Shown: piece by piece, positions 36,034 to 46,014 of the stretch
Layout of the letters: every line of letters starts with the position of its first letter
Numbering within the stretch: the stretch's first letter is position 1
NCBI RefSeq assembly: GCF_007858275.1
Contig: NZ_VFEV01000013.1
Span: 1-64,000 of the forward strand
Origin: Pseudomonas proteolytica
GTDB lineage: Bacteria; Pseudomonadota; Gammaproteobacteria; Pseudomonadales; Pseudomonadaceae
Length of the DNA stretch: 64,000 nt
Reading direction: 5' to 3'
Made by a program: the position numbers and the translations under genes
Notes under the pieces: model-generated
Databases searched by the model: none
What the model was told of the DNA's origin: nothing
Seen by the model: only the letters and a program-made list of their open reading frames with translations

Positions 36034-37238
36034 GCTACCCCCATCTGCGCCTGCAGCCTTGCCACCGGTCGCTCACGCACCGGCCAGTTCAGGGCGGCCG
36101 CGACCAGGCTCAAGACAATCGCCACCTGCCAGATCAAATCGTAGTTGCCCGTTCGATCATAGACCACGCCCCCCAGCCAACCGCCCAGGAACGAACCTAG
36201 CTGATGAAACAGGAACACAATCCCACCCAGCATCGACAGGTTTCTGACCCCGAACAAGGTCGCCACCGTACCGTTGGTCAGCGGCACAGTCGACAACCAC
36301 AAAAAGCCCATGGCCATGCCGAACAGGTAGGCGCTCATCTGTGTCACCGGCGCCCACAGAAACAGCACGATCACCACCGCCCGCAGCAGGTACAACACCG
36401 TGAGCAAGCGTGGCTTGGACATCCGCCCACCGAGCCAGCCCGCCGTGTAGGTGCCAAAGATATTGAACAGGCCGATCAGCGCCAGCACCGTAGTGCCGAC
36501 AGTCGCTGGCAGATGCTGATCCACCAGGTAGGCCGGCAAGTGCACGCCGATAAACACCACCTGGAAACCGCAGACAAAAAAACCAAAGGCCAGCAACCAG
36601 AACCCGGAATGGGAACAGGCTTCCTGCAGGGCCTCGCGCAGGGTTTGCTGACCGGCCATGACCGGTAGCGGGCGGTCCTTGATCATCGTCACCAAGGGCA
36701 CAATCAGCGCCACCAGCAGGCCCAGCACCAGCAAGGCCGCGGACCAGCCCAGCCAGCCGATCAGGCCCAAGGTGCCCGGCAACATGGCGAACTGGCCGAA
36801 AGAGCCGGCAGCACTGGCGATGCCCATGGCCATGCTGCGCTTTTCCGGGGCCACGGCACGCCCTACCACGCCGAGGATCACCGAGAACGAGGTACCGGAC
36901 AGGCCGATACCAATCAGCAAGCCGGCACTCAGGGACAGCGACCACGCCGAATCAGACAAGCCCATGAACACCAGGCCCAAGGCATAGAGCACGCCACCGA
37001 TCATCACCACTTTGGCCGCACCAAAGCGGTCGGCCAGGGCCCCGGTAAACGGCTGCGCCAGGCCCCAGATCAGGTTTTGCAAAGCGATGGCGAAGGCAAA
37101 GGTTTCACGGCCCCAGCCGAACTCGGCGCTCATGGGCGCCAGGAACAGGCCGAAGCCATGCCGTACGCCCAGGGAAAGAGCCAGGATCAGCGCACTCCCG
37201 ACAAGAATCCAGCCACTGGTACGCCACATCGAGGTCAT
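36030..37238 (-). CDS. Major facilitator superfamily transporter
   Basis: The 402-aa protein has twelve hydrophobic helices, the MFS loop motif (GALADRFGAAKVVMIGG, about residues 65-81) and GRAVAPEKRSMAMGIASAAGS. It resembles the OFA/monocarboxylate or CynX-like branch; the substrate is unknown. GGAG lies 7 bases before the ATG. It is downstream of a MarR gene and carries a perfect palindromic operator in its 53-base leader region, so it is likely repressed by that regulator. Confidence 0.9.
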   Translation of the reverse strand: MTSMWRTSGWILVGSALILALSLGVRHGFGLFLAPMSAEFGWGRETFAFAIALQNLIWGLAQPFTGALADRFGAAKVVMIGGVLYALGLVFMGLSDSAWSLSLSAGLLIGIGLSGTSFSVILGVVGRAVAPEKRSMAMGIASAAGSFGQFAMLPGTLGLIGWLGWSAALLVLGLLVALIVPLVTMIKDRPLPVMAGQQTLREALQEACSHSGFWLLAFGFFVCGFQVVFIGVHLPAYLVDQHLPATVGTTVLALIGLFNIFGTYTAGWLGGRMSKPRLLTVLYLLRAVVIVLFLWAPVTQMSAYLFGMAMGFLWLSTVPLTNGTVATLFGVRNLSMLGGIVFLFHQLGSFLGGWLGGVVYDRTGNYDLIWQVAIVLSLVAAALNWPVRERPVARLQAQMGVA

Positions 37239-37253
37239 TATTATTCTCCGCCT

Positions 37254-37269
37254 GCGGGTATATACCCGC
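37254..37269. promoter_or_regulatory. Palindromic operator upstream of the MFS gene
   Basis: GCGGGTATATACCCGC is a perfect 16-bp palindrome located 15 bases before the MFS start. It contains a TATATA/TATACC sequence that could act as a -10 box. A near-identical copy lies before the MarR gene. A 6-bp inverted repeat GCTTGT/ACAAGC (37268-37285) adjoins it. Confidence 0.65.
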
Positions 37270-37291
37270 TTGTATTCGAACAAGCACGCGT

Positions 37292-37696
37292 TTAAGCGAG
37301 TTCGTCCAGCAAGGCCAACAGGGTTTCGCGTTTTTGCACGCCCAATTTATCGATCAATTTCTGCTGCGCCGCTTCCCAGGCCGGTAACGCGGCCGTCAGG
37401 CGCTGCTTGCCTTCCTCCGTGAGCACTACCAGGCGATTGCGCAGGTCATCGCCCTCGACCAACCGTACCAGGCCTTCACCTTCCAGCACCCGCAGGTTAC
37501 GCCCCAGGGTGCTGCGGTCCAGGCCCATGGCATCGGCCAGGCTGGAAATGCTCGGCTGGTCCAGGCGCTGCAGATTACACAGCAAGGAATACTGGGCGAC
37601 GTTGATCCCGAAGCCATCGAGGGCGCCGTCGTAGTGCCTGCTGACGCCACGAGCGGCACGACGCAGGTTGGTGCATAAACATTGGGAGGCAAGCAT
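37292..37696 (-). CDS. MarR-family transcriptional regulator
   Basis: The 134-aa winged-helix protein has YSLLCNLQRLDQPSISSLADAMGLDRSTLGRNLRVLEGEGLVR and the wing EGDDLRNRLVVLTEEGKQ. It is cotranscribed with, or lies just upstream of, the MFS gene. No ribosome site precedes the ATG; instead a -10-like TATACA ends 6 bases before it, so the mRNA may be leaderless. The overlapping operator suggests autorepression. Confidence 0.88.
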   Translation of the reverse strand: MLASQCLCTNLRRAARGVSRHYDGALDGFGINVAQYSLLCNLQRLDQPSISSLADAMGLDRSTLGRNLRVLEGEGLVRLVEGDDLRNRLVVLTEEGKQRLTAALPAWEAAQQKLIDKLGVQKRETLLALLDELA

Positions 37697-37700
37697 GGAA

Positions 37701-37731
37701 CGTGTATATACCCGCGATTAAGGAAATGCAA
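37701..37731 (-). promoter_or_regulatory. MarR promoter with overlapping operator
   Basis: The minus strand holds CGCGGGTATATACACG, matching 14 of 16 bases of the perfect palindrome before the MFS gene. TATACA (37703-37708) and a weak -35 TTGCAT (37726-37731) are spaced by 17 bases and place +1 at or next to the A of the start codon. Confidence 0.55.
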
Positions 37732-37738
37732 GAAAGTG

Positions 37739-38467
37739 TTACAGAGCCAGGCCGATCAAAACTGCCACTTCGAGCAGCTCCAGCAAGGCGCCGGCCGTGT
37801 CACCGGTGGTGCCGCCCAGTCGATTGATCATCACTTGGCGCAGCCCCATAAAGCAGATGGCAGCGAGCAGGACGGCGATCCCACCGCTGAAACCACCGAT
37901 CAACACACAGGCCAGACCGGTAAGGATCAGTACTTGTTGCCCGACAATCCGCGGCAAATGGTCGGCCAGCGCCTGGCCCAGCCCCCCGGCACGCACATAG
38001 CGAGTCGTGAGGAACAACGCCAGCAGCGAACCGCGACCGATCAATGGGGCGAGGATCAACGCAGCGCCGTTGTGTTGCTCGATCAGCGCTACCAGCGCGG
38101 TGAATTTGAGCAGCAGCACCAAGCCCAGGGTGACCACGGCAATCGGGCCGCTGCGCGGGTCCTTCATGATGGTCAGGGTGCGCTCGCGGTCGCCAAAGCC
38201 CCCCAGCCACGCATCGGCACTGTCCGCCAGGCCATCCAGGTGCAGGCCGCCACTGAGCAGCACCCACACCGTCAACAGCAGCGCCGCGTGCAACAGCAAC
38301 GGCGCGCCCATCAACAGCGTGTTCAAGCCCCACAGCAGCAGCCCGAACAGCAGGCCCACCAACGGATAAAACAGCAGCGAACGCCCCAGTTCCTGCGGTT
38401 GCGGCATGCCTGGCAGGCGGATCGGCAGGCTGCTGAGAAACTGCAAGGCAATCCAGAATGGCAACAT
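37739..38467 (-). CDS. cobS: Adenosylcobinamide-GDP ribazoletransferase (cobalamin synthase)
   Basis: It joins adenosylcobinamide-GDP with alpha-ribazole(-phosphate), the last assembly step, in the inner membrane. The 242-aa protein has about six hydrophobic helices and the family motif SGGLHLDGLADSADAWLGG (about 73-91). It is the last gene of the cob operon. Its ATG overlaps the cobC stop as TGATG. Confidence 0.96.
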   Translation of the reverse strand: MLPFWIALQFLSSLPIRLPGMPQPQELGRSLLFYPLVGLLFGLLLWGLNTLLMGAPLLLHAALLLTVWVLLSGGLHLDGLADSADAWLGGFGDRERTLTIMKDPRSGPIAVVTLGLVLLLKFTALVALIEQHNGAALILAPLIGRGSLLALFLTTRYVRAGGLGQALADHLPRIVGQQVLILTGLACVLIGGFSGGIAVLLAAICFMGLRQVMINRLGGTTGDTAGALLELLEVAVLIGLAL

Positions 38468-39042
38468 CAGGCGCCCTCGCTCAACACGCCATCGGCCTCG
38501 ACCCGCAGGCTGAACAAGCCGCCGTGCCCCACCTCGACATTCAACAACTGCTCACGGGGCAAGCCACGGGCCTGGGCCAGCAATAAACGCATGACACCGC
38601 CATGGCTGATCAGCAGCACCCGTTGCCCGGCGTACAGCTGGTGCAGGCGCAGGACCGCACCGTGTACGCGCCGGGAAAACCCTTCGACAGGCTCGCCATC
38701 CGGCGGCGTAAAGCTATACGGGTCAGCCCAGAACAGCCCCAGTGCCTCGGCGTCGGTTTCCATCAACTTCGCCGCGCTCTGCCCTTCCCAGGCACCGAAA
38801 TGCAGCTCCTGCAGATCCGGCTCCAAGCTCACCGGCAAATCCAGCCGTGCGCCCAACTCTTCAGCAAAATGCGCGCAACGCTGCAGCGGCGAACTGACCA
38901 GGCGATCCCACGGCCCGCGCGCCAGCACCGCCTCGCGCATCTGCGTCCAGCCCTTGGCAGTCAGCGCATCATCCAGGCTGCCGCGCAAGCCGCCGCCCAG
39001 TTCGGTTTCGCCATGGCGCAGCAGGTCCAGGTGCAAGGTCAT
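38467..39042 (-). CDS. cobC: Alpha-ribazole phosphatase (histidine phosphatase family)
   Basis: It removes phosphate from alpha-ribazole-5-phosphate or from adenosylcobalamin phosphate. The 191-aa protein has the RHG motif with phosphoacceptor His10 (LLRHGETE) and a second catalytic His in [11 protein letters not shown]. Its start overlaps the cobT stop (ATGA). Confidence 0.93.
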   Translation of the reverse strand: MTLHLDLLRHGETELGGGLRGSLDDALTAKGWTQMREAVLARGPWDRLVSSPLQRCAHFAEELGARLDLPVSLEPDLQELHFGAWEGQSAAKLMETDAEALGLFWADPYSFTPPDGEPVEGFSRRVHGAVLRLHQLYAGQRVLLISHGGVMRLLLAQARGLPREQLLNVEVGHGGLFSLRVEADGVLSEGA

Positions 39043-40094
39043 GCCGGGCGATCAGCCACTGCCGCCTCAGCAAACGTCGCCATCTGCCCGTGCAACGCAC
39101 AAGCCAGGCGCAACAGTGGCACCGCCAGCGCCGCGCCGCTGCCCTCGCCCAGGCGCAGGCCCAGCTCCAGCAGCGGCTCGGCTTGCAGGCTTTGCAGCAC
39201 GTGGCGATGGCCCGGCTCGGCGCCCCGGTGGCCGAACAACAGCCAAGGCCGGCAGGACGGGTTCAGACGCGTGGCGACCAGCGCCGCGACGCTGCAGATA
39301 AACCCGTCGACCAACACCACCACGCCCGCTTGGGCGCAGGCCAGATAAGCCCCCACCAACCCGGCAATCTCCAGGCCACCGAGGTTGAACAGGGTCTGCA
39401 ACGGGTCACCGCGCTGCCCCGCATGTAATGCCAGCGCGCGCTCGATCACCGCCACTTTGTGGCTCACGCCCTGGGCATTCAGGCCGGTGCCGGGGCCGGT
39501 CAGGTCGCTGACCTGGCAATCGAGCAGCGCACAGGCCAGCGCGCTGGCGGCAGTGGTGTTGCCGATGCCCATTTCGCCGCCAATAAACAGCTGCGTACCG
39601 GCGCTGATCGCGCGCTGCACGCTGTCACGCCCCGCCGCCAAAGCCAGCCGTCCCTGGGCCTCGGTCATGGCCGCGCCCAGCACGAAGTTGGCCGTGCCGG
39701 GGGCGATATTCAGGTGGCGCACGCCCGGCAGGTCCAGCGATGGCGTGACAGTGCCCAGGTCCAACACTTCCAGCCGCGCATCCAGTTGGCGCGCCAACAC
39801 GCTGATCGCCGCGCCACCACTGACGAAGTTATGCAGCATCTGCGCGGTGACTTCCTGGGGATAGGCCGAGACACCTTCCGCGACCACGCCGTGATCACCG
39901 GCAAAGATGCTGATCCACACGTGGTCGACCGTCGGCTTGACCCGGCCCTGCAAACCGGCCAATTGCACCGCCAGCGCTTCCAGTTGCCCCAGGGACCCGG
40001 CGGGTTTGGTCAGTTGTTGCTGGCGGGCCAGCGCTTGTTCATAGGCCGCAGCGTCCAGCATCTTGCAGGGGTCCAGCCACCAGGATTGGCTCAT
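39039..40094 (-). CDS. cobT: Nicotinate-nucleotide-dimethylbenzimidazole phosphoribosyltransferase
   Basis: It activates the lower ligand dimethylbenzimidazole to alpha-ribazole phosphate. The 351-aa protein has the family stretch [19 protein letters not shown] near the N-terminus, [37 protein letters not shown] and the conserved C-terminal [14 protein letters not shown] with the catalytic Glu. The start [13 protein letters not shown] is chosen because its ATG overlaps the cobU stop by 4 bases. Confidence 0.97.
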   Translation of the reverse strand: MSQSWWLDPCKMLDAAAYEQALARQQQLTKPAGSLGQLEALAVQLAGLQGRVKPTVDHVWISIFAGDHGVVAEGVSAYPQEVTAQMLHNFVSGGAAISVLARQLDARLEVLDLGTVTPSLDLPGVRHLNIAPGTANFVLGAAMTEAQGRLALAAGRDSVQRAISAGTQLFIGGEMGIGNTTAASALACALLDCQVSDLTGPGTGLNAQGVSHKVAVIERALALHAGQRGDPLQTLFNLGGLEIAGLVGAYLACAQAGVVVLVDGFICSVAALVATRLNPSCRPWLLFGHRGAEPGHRHVLQSLQAEPLLELGLRLGEGSGAALAVPLLRLACALHGQMATFAEAAVADRPA

Positions 40095-40612
40095 AACGCA
40101 GTACCTTTCAAAGTCAGGGGCAGGCCCGCAACGGTCAGCACGACACGCTGACAACGCTCGGCCAGGGCTTGATGCAGCCAACCGGCTTCATCCACGTAGC
40201 GGCGAGTCAATTCGCCCAGCGGCACGACACCCAGGCCGGTCTCGTTGCTGACAAAAATGATTTCCCCCGGCAGCGACGCCAGGCAGTCCAGCAGTTGTTC
40301 GCGCTCCACGCCCAGGCGCTGCGGGTCGTCGAGCATCAATAGGTTGGTGAGCCACAAGGTCAGGCAATCCACCAGCAGGCACTGGCCGGGGGCGGCGTGT
40401 TCGCGCAGGACCCGCGCCAGTTCCAGCGGCTCTTCGATCAGGCCCCAATGGCTTGGGCGACGTTGGCGATGCAGGGCCACACGCGCATTCATTTCACCGT
40501 CCAGGGGCTGGCTGGTGGCGATATACGTGACAGGCATGGCGCTGTCGCTGGCGAGTTTTTCCGCCAGGCGGCTCTTGCCGGAACGGGCGCCGCCGAGGAT
40601 CAGTTGCAACAT
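40091..40612 (-). CDS. cobU: Adenosylcobinamide kinase / phosphate guanylyltransferase
   Basis: It phosphorylates adenosylcobinamide and transfers GMP to it. The 173-aa protein starts [18 protein letters not shown] with the P-loop GGARSGKS. His48 lies in the region of the guanylylated histidine ([11 protein letters not shown]). The conserved [13 protein letters not shown] and [12 protein letters not shown] segments are present. It lies 10 bases after cobQ. Confidence 0.96.
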   Translation of the reverse strand: MLQLILGGARSGKSRLAEKLASDSAMPVTYIATSQPLDGEMNARVALHRQRRPSHWGLIEEPLELARVLREHAAPGQCLLVDCLTLWLTNLLMLDDPQRLGVEREQLLDCLASLPGEIIFVSNETGLGVVPLGELTRRYVDEAGWLHQALAERCQRVVLTVAGLPLTLKGTAL

Positions 40613-40622
40613 GGTCAAACCC

Positions 40623-42074
40623 TCAAATGCCACATAACTGGCGCAGCAACCGGGTGTCCAGATGCTGCTCCACCAGGTCCGCCAGGCGCTCGATATCGCG
40701 CTCGCGCAGCCCGTGGTAATCCACCTCCTGCACCTCCTGCAAACCGGCCCAGCGCAACAAGGCGCTGCACGCAGCGGGCGTTTCGAACAGGCCGTGCAGA
40801 TAGGTGCCGAGGATCTGCCCGTCATCGCTACAGGCGCCATCACTGCGCCCGTCATCCAGGCGTACCGCCGGCTGCTCAAGGGCCGTGCCGCGGGTCACGC
40901 CCGCATGAATCTCATAACCGCTGACCGGCGCCTCTTCCAGCACCAGCCGGCCACGCACGTTGCGCAGTTGTTTTTCGGCTTCCAGGGTGGTGCTGAACGC
41001 CAGCAGGCCCAGCCCCTCACTGGAGCCCGCAGTGCCTTCCAGGCCGAGCGGATCGTGGACCTGCTCACCCAACATCTGCAGGCCGCCGCAGATCCCCAGG
41101 ACCTTGCCGCCGTAGCGCAAGTGCCGGGCGATCGCACCGTCCCAGCCATTGGCGCGCAGGTAGGCCAAGTCGCTGCGCACGCTTTTCGAGCCGGGCAGGA
41201 TGATAAGGTCGGCGGCAGGGATCGCCTGCCCCGGCCCGACAAACTGCAAATCCACCTGGGGATGCAGGCGCAAAGGGTCAAAGTCGGTGTGATTGCTGAT
41301 GCGCGGCAATACCGGCACCACCACTTTGAGCACCTGCGCCGCCTTGTCGATCTGGCGCTGGTCGATGCCATCCTCGGCTTCCAGGTGCAGGTCCATCACA
41401 TAGGGCAGCACGCCGACCACCGGTTTGCCGGTGCGCGCTTCAAGCCAATCGAGGCCCGGTTGCAGCAGCGCGATATCGCCGCGAAAGCGGTTGATGATAA
41501 AACCCTTGATCCGCGCCTGTTCCGACGGCGATAGCAACTCCAACGTGCCGACCAGATGGGCGAATACCCCGCCGCGATTGATATCGGCAATCAGCAGCAC
41601 CGGGCAGTCCACCGCTTCGGCGAACCCCATGTTGGCGATGTCGTTGGCCCGCAGATTGATCTCGGCCGGCGAGCCCGCGCCTTCGACCATCACCACAGGG
41701 TAGGCCGCACTCAAGCGCGCATGGGAAGCCAGTACCGCCTGCATGGCGATGGCCTTGTAGTCGTGATAGGCCACGGCATTCATGCTGGTCACGGCATGGC
41801 CATGGATGATGACCTGGGAGCCGGTGTCGCTGTTGGGCTTGAGCAGCACCGGGTTCATATCGGTGTGCGGCGCCAGGTTGGCAGCCTGGGCCTGCACGGC
41901 CTGGGCACGGCCGATCTCGCCACCTTCTGCCGTGACGGCGCTGTTGAGCGCCATGTTCTGCGGTTTGAAGGGCACCACCGCCACGCCCTGGCGCACGACC
42001 CAGCGGCACAGTGCGGTCACCAGGGTGCTTTTGCCCGCATCGGAGGTGGTGCCTTGCACCATCAGGGTGGTCAT
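40623..42074 (-). CDS. cobQ: Cobyric acid synthase (glutamine-hydrolysing)
   Basis: It amidates positions b, d, e and g of adenosylcobyrinic acid a,c-diamide. The 483-aa protein has the N-terminal dethiobiotin-synthetase-like P-loop domain ([14 protein letters not shown]). A C-terminal glutamine amidotransferase domain has nucleophile Cys near 329 ([11 protein letters not shown]) and His in [11 protein letters not shown]. Its start overlaps the cobD stop (ATGA). Confidence 0.97.
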   Translation of the reverse strand: MTTLMVQGTTSDAGKSTLVTALCRWVVRQGVAVVPFKPQNMALNSAVTAEGGEIGRAQAVQAQAANLAPHTDMNPVLLKPNSDTGSQVIIHGHAVTSMNAVAYHDYKAIAMQAVLASHARLSAAYPVVMVEGAGSPAEINLRANDIANMGFAEAVDCPVLLIADINRGGVFAHLVGTLELLSPSEQARIKGFIINRFRGDIALLQPGLDWLEARTGKPVVGVLPYVMDLHLEAEDGIDQRQIDKAAQVLKVVVPVLPRISNHTDFDPLRLHPQVDLQFVGPGQAIPAADLIILPGSKSVRSDLAYLRANGWDGAIARHLRYGGKVLGICGGLQMLGEQVHDPLGLEGTAGSSEGLGLLAFSTTLEAEKQLRNVRGRLVLEEAPVSGYEIHAGVTRGTALEQPAVRLDDGRSDGACSDDGQILGTYLHGLFETPAACSALLRWAGLQEVQEVDYHGLRERDIERLADLVEQHLDTRLLRQLCGI

Positions 42075-43060
42075 GAGGCGTGTTTCCAGGCAGTCAGGGC
42101 TTGTTCAAGGCGCAGCCAATCAGCGTCGGTCCCGGGCAGGCCAAAACGCAGGCTGCTGTCGTGGACAAACAGGCGCAGCAAGATGCCGCGCTGGGCCATG
42201 AACTCATGCAACTGCTCAGCACGATCGGCGATCAGCCACTGGAACAGCGCACACCCGCCTTGCGGGCGCAGGCCATACTGGTCCAGCAGATTGAACAGAC
42301 GCTGGCTGGCTTCCTCGCAGCGCTGGCGCTGCTGGGTGTGGCCGGCGCTGTCACGCAGGCAGACCTGGCCCAACTCCCGGGTCGGCCCGCTCACCGCCCA
42401 TGGCCCGACCTGTTCGGCCAGCAGCTTGAGCAGCTTGCGCTCGGTCAGGACAAAGCCCAGGCGCACCCCGGCCAGGCCGAAAAACTTGCCGAAGGAGCGC
42501 AACACAATCAACCCCACTTGGTTAGCCTGGCTTGCCAGGCTCAAGTGCGGGGTGTTGTCCATAAAGGCTTCATCCACCACCAGCCAACCACCGCGCTGGG
42601 CCAGCCGCGCATGCCAATCCAGCAGGCGCTGGGGGGTAAGGCTCAGGCCGGTTGGGTTATTGGGATTGACCACCACCAACACGTCGAGGCTGTCGAGGAA
42701 GAAGTCGACTTCCTGCTCCAGCACCTCACGCACGATGTAACCGGCGCGGCGCCAGGCTTCGGCATGCTCGGCATAGCACGGCGACAATACGCCGACCTTG
42801 CCCGCTCGGCGCAGGCGCGGCAGCAGTTGGATCGCCGCCTGGGAGCCCGCCACCGGCAACACCTGGGCGGCGCCGTAGTAGTCGCAGGCGGCCTGTTCCA
42901 GGCCGTCATCGGTCTCTGGCAAGCGCGCCCAGGCCCGTAACGGGATGGGTGGGATTGGCCAGGGCCAGGGCGCGAGGCCACTGGACAGGTCCAACCAGTC
43001 CTCCTGGGCGATGCCGTACTGCATCGCGGCTTTGCGCAGCCGGCCACCATGTTCAAGCAT
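42071..43060 (-). CDS. cobD: Threonine-phosphate decarboxylase
   Basis: It makes (R)-1-amino-2-propanol phosphate from threonine phosphate, the linker of the nucleotide loop (called CobC in the P. denitrificans scheme). The 329-aa fold-type I PLP protein has Lys192 ([17 protein letters not shown]), the NPNNPTG motif (132-138) and DEAF (163-166). It overlaps the cbiB stop by 8 bases. Confidence 0.95.
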   Translation of the reverse strand: MLEHGGRLRKAAMQYGIAQEDWLDLSSGLAPWPWPIPPIPLRAWARLPETDDGLEQAACDYYGAAQVLPVAGSQAAIQLLPRLRRAGKVGVLSPCYAEHAEAWRRAGYIVREVLEQEVDFFLDSLDVLVVVNPNNPTGLSLTPQRLLDWHARLAQRGGWLVVDEAFMDNTPHLSLASQANQVGLIVLRSFGKFFGLAGVRLGFVLTERKLLKLLAEQVGPWAVSGPTRELGQVCLRDSAGHTQQRQRCEEASQRLFNLLDQYGLRPQGGCALFQWLIADRAEQLHEFMAQRGILLRLFVHDSSLRFGLPGTDADWLRLEQALTAWKHAS

Positions 43061-43961
43061 AGAATTGTGCCCCCGCGCACAGGATCAATACCCACAACCA
43101 CACGCCGCGCTGCACCAGTTGCCAGCCACGCTCGATGGAATCGGCATCGGCTGGAGGCCCTTCACCCAGGACTGGACGCTGGTGCAACTCACCGTGATAA
43201 ATCGCTGCACCGCCCAACTCGACGCCCAGGGCGCCAGCACCGGCGGCCATCACCGGGCCGGCATTCGGGCTGTCCCAGGTCGGGCCCTGGCGGCGCCAGC
43301 ATGTGAGCGCCAGGCGCGTCTTGCCGAGCACAGCGTAGGTCAACGCGACCAGGCGCGCGGGAATGTAATTGAGCAGATCGTCAATTTTTGCCGCCGCCCA
43401 GCCGAAGCGTTCAAAGCGTTCGTTGCGATAGCCCCACATGGCATCCAGGGTATTACTCAGGCGGTACAACACCACGCCCGGCACCCCGGCCACGACAAAC
43501 CAGAACAGCGCGGCGAACACCGCGTCGCTGCCGTTTTCCAGCACCGACTCGGTGGCGGCACGCGCCACTTCAGTGCTGTCCAGTTCGCTGGTCTGGCGAC
43601 TGACCAGGTAACTGACGCGCGTACGCGCCTCGTCCAGGTCCCCACTGCGCAGGGCCTGGGCCACCGGCAACACGTGCTCCCCCAGGCTGCGCATGCCAAG
43701 GGCCAGGTACAACGCGAGGATCTCGATCACCCAGCCGAAGTAAGGCGCCCAGGACAATGCCGTGGCCAGCAAGGTCAGCGGTATCACGGTGATAAACCAC
43801 GCGGTCACGCCATGGCTGCGCCAGCCGCGACCTGCGGAGTTGAAACGCTGCTCGATGCGCCCGGCAAAATTGCCGAACGCCACCAGCGGATGCCAGCGCC
43901 TGGGCTCGCCCAGCAGCGCATCCAGCGCCACTGCCGCGACACTCAGCAAGGCCACACTCAT
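43053..43961 (-). CDS. cbiB: Adenosylcobinamide-phosphate synthase
   Basis: It attaches aminopropanol (phosphate) to adenosylcobyric acid in the membrane. The 302-aa protein has the family start [21 protein letters not shown] and about four hydrophobic segments. The conserved [31 protein letters not shown] and [19 protein letters not shown] are also present. The ATG overlapping the bluB stop (ATGA) fixes the start. It is called cobD in P. denitrificans nomenclature. Confidence 0.95.
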   Translation of the reverse strand: MSVALLSVAAVALDALLGEPRRWHPLVAFGNFAGRIEQRFNSAGRGWRSHGVTAWFITVIPLTLLATALSWAPYFGWVIEILALYLALGMRSLGEHVLPVAQALRSGDLDEARTRVSYLVSRQTSELDSTEVARAATESVLENGSDAVFAALFWFVVAGVPGVVLYRLSNTLDAMWGYRNERFERFGWAAAKIDDLLNYIPARLVALTYAVLGKTRLALTCWRRQGPTWDSPNAGPVMAAGAGALGVELGGAAIYHGELHQRPVLGEGPPADADSIERGWQLVQRGVWLWVLILCAGAQFYA

Positions 43962-44608
43962 TGACTCACTCCCCAATAATTCTCATACAGCATGTCACTC
44001 AACGGACGCGGTTCGGTCCAGCCTTCGAGTTGCAACATCGGTGCCGGGTAGAACTCCGTCACCGGGCCCAGGCACAGCACGGCCAGCGGCTTGGCGCCAG
44101 GCGGCAGGCCGAGCAGGTCGGCCAGGTCCCGGGGTTCGAACAACGACACCCAGCCCATGCCCAGGCCTTCGGCGCGGGAGGCCAGCCATAGATTCTGGAT
44201 CGCGCAGGACAGCGAGGCCAGGTCCATTTCCGGCAACGTGCGCCGGCCGAAGATATGCCGCTCGCGATCATCCATCAACGCTGCCACCAACACTTCGGCG
44301 CAGTCGTTGATGCCTTCGACCTTGAGCTTCATAAAGTCGTCCGAGCGCTCGCCCAAGGCGGCCGCGGTGCGGGTGCGCTCGGCTTCCACCAACTGCTGGA
44401 TCTGCCCACGCAGGTTCCGGTCGCTGATGCGGATAAAGCGCCAAGGCTGCATCAGGCCGACACTGGGGGCCTGGTGCGCGGCGTGCAGCAGGCGCTGGAG
44501 CAGTTCGGGGGCCACGGTGCCGCCGCTGAAGTGGCGCATGTCGCGGCGTTCGGCGATGGCGCGGTAGATGGCCTGGCGCTCGGCTGCGGGGAAGGCGTTG
44601 TCGGTCAT
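43958..44608 (-). CDS. bluB: 5,6-dimethylbenzimidazole synthase BluB
   Basis: BluB cleaves reduced flavin with O2 to give the lower ligand of B12. The 216-aa nitroreductase-fold protein has [10 protein letters not shown], the family hallmark [13 protein letters not shown] and [16 protein letters not shown]. No normal ribosome site precedes its ATG; the upstream bases belong to a REP sequence inside the cobB reading frame, so its translation probably depends on ribosomes finishing cobB (ATGA overlap). Confidence 0.95.
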   Translation of the reverse strand: MTDNAFPAAERQAIYRAIAERRDMRHFSGGTVAPELLQRLLHAAHQAPSVGLMQPWRFIRISDRNLRGQIQQLVEAERTRTAAALGERSDDFMKLKVEGINDCAEVLVAALMDDRERHIFGRRTLPEMDLASLSCAIQNLWLASRAEGLGMGWVSLFEPRDLADLLGLPPGAKPLAVLCLGPVTEFYPAPMLQLEGWTEPRPLSDMLYENYWGVSQ

Positions 44609-46014
44609 GGCCCTATCGCGGGCAAGCCCGCTCCCACATTGGTTAGGTGGTGGTCATTGGATGGCTGTTGGACTCGGCCCCCTGTAGGAGCTGGCTTGCC
44701 GGCGATAGCGGCGTCCCGCTCGGGCGCAAACAGCGCAGCCACCGCAGCCGGGTTCGAGGGGAAATAAAAGTGCACATAGGAGGCCGTCATCCGCCCCTGG
44801 CGATACACCGCCTCGGCACCGCGCCCGCCATTGGGGCTCAGGCCACGGGCAATCGGCTGCCATTGCGTGCTGGTCAGGGAGTGATGATAGGTATGGCCGC
44901 GCAGCACGCCTTCCGGCAATTCCACCGTTTGCAGGGCCAGGGCCGCCAGGCGTTTCTGCATGACCGCATCGCCTTGCAACAGCCCCAGCAGTTCGGCGCG
45001 AGTGCCCTCGACATCGGTCAATGAGTCGAGCAAATAGAGCATGCCGCCACATTCGGCCAACAACGGCTTACCGGCAGCGTGATGGCCACGGATCGCCTGC
45101 AGCATCGCGGTGTTTTGCGACAACGCCTGATGATGCAGCTCGGGGTAACCACCGGGCAGATAGAGGCTATCGGCATCGGGCAACAGTTGGTCATGGATCG
45201 GCGAGAAGAAGCGCAACTCAGCGCCCATCGCCCGCAGCAAGTCGAGGCTCGCGCCATAGGTGAACGCGAAGGCTTCATCACGGGCCACGGCAATCCGCAC
45301 CCCGGCCAGCAGTGGCTCGGCCTCGATCAGCTCGGGTGCGGCGAACTCCACCGGCGGTGGCAGCGCTACCTCGCAACTGCCGGCCAGGGCTTCGGCGGCC
45401 GCATCCAGACGCAGGTCCAGGTCGTTCAACTCGCTGGCCTGCACCAGGCCCAGGTGGCGGCTCGGCAGTTCGATCCCGGTTTCCCGGGACAGCGCGCCGT
45501 ACCAACGCAGGCCTTCGGTCAGGCTGCCTTCAAGCAATTGCGCATGGCGCACGGTCCCGACGCGGTTGGCCAAGACCCCGGCGAACGGCAGGTCCGCCTG
45601 GTAACGCGCCAGCCCCAGCGCCAGGGCGCCAAAGGTCTGGGCCATGGCGGTGCCGTCGATCACCGCCAGTACCGGCACGCCAAAGTGGCGCGCCAGGTCG
45701 GCGCTGGAGGGGGTGCCGTCAAACAGCCCCATCACGCCCTCGATCAGGATCAGGTCCGCCTCCCCCGCGGCTTCCCACAACAAACGGCGACTTTCCTGCT
45801 CGCCCACCATCCACATGTCCAATTGATAGACCGGCGCGCCACTGGCGCGCTCATGGATCATCGGGTCGAGAAAGTCCGGACCGCATTTGAATACCCGGAC
45901 CTTGCGCCCCAGGTTGCGGTGCAACCGGGCCAGGGCGGCGGTGACAGTGGTTTTGCCCTGGCCTGACGCCGGTGCGGCGATCAGTACGGCTGGGCAATGG
46001 CGCGGCTGATTCAA
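44605..46014 (-). CDS. cobB: Cobyrinate a,c-diamide synthase with REP-derived C-terminal tail
   Basis: It amidates cobyrinic acid (hydrogenobyrinate) at positions a and c. The 469-aa product has the P-loop APASGQGKTTVT and the amidotransferase domain with Cys in LLAECGGMLYLL. The conserved GYPELHHQAL and a final YVHFYFPSNP segment follow. After residue 434 the normal protein end is extended by 35 residues (beginning AAIAGKPAPTGG, ending [11 protein letters not shown]) encoded by two opposed REP sequences. Its ATG overlaps the cobO stop. Confidence 0.95.
   Translation of the reverse strand: MNQPRHCPAVLIAAPASGQGKTTVTAALARLHRNLGRKVRVFKCGPDFLDPMIHERASGAPVYQLDMWMVGEQESRRLLWEAAGEADLILIEGVMGLFDGTPSSADLARHFGVPVLAVIDGTAMAQTFGALALGLARYQADLPFAGVLANRVGTVRHAQLLEGSLTEGLRWYGALSRETGIELPSRHLGLVQASELNDLDLRLDAAAEALAGSCEVALPPPVEFAAPELIEAEPLLAGVRIAVARDEAFAFTYGASLDLLRAMGAELRFFSPIHDQLLPDADSLYLPGGYPELHHQALSQNTAMLQAIRGHHAAGKPLLAECGGMLYLLDSLTDVEGTRAELLGLLQGDAVMQKRLAALALQTVELPEGVLRGHTYHHSLTSTQWQPIARGLSPNGGRGAEAVYRQGRMTASYVHFYFPSNPAAVAALFAPERDAAIAGKPAPTGGRVQQPSNDHHLTNVGAGLPAIGP
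44613..44715. repeat. REP pair inside the cobB 3' coding end
   Basis: ATCGCGGGCAAGCCCGCTCC-CACATTGG and, about 45 bases on, CTGTAGGAGCTGGCTTGCCG-GCGATAGCGG are two REP-type hairpins in opposite orientation. Both are read in the cobB frame without a stop. They are of slightly different subtypes. Confidence 0.8.

Noticed and set aside
43762..44310. Ser/Arg-rich open frames opposite the cob genes
   Set aside because: Low-complexity translations in antisense frames, overlapping well-identified genes with intact catalytic motifs.
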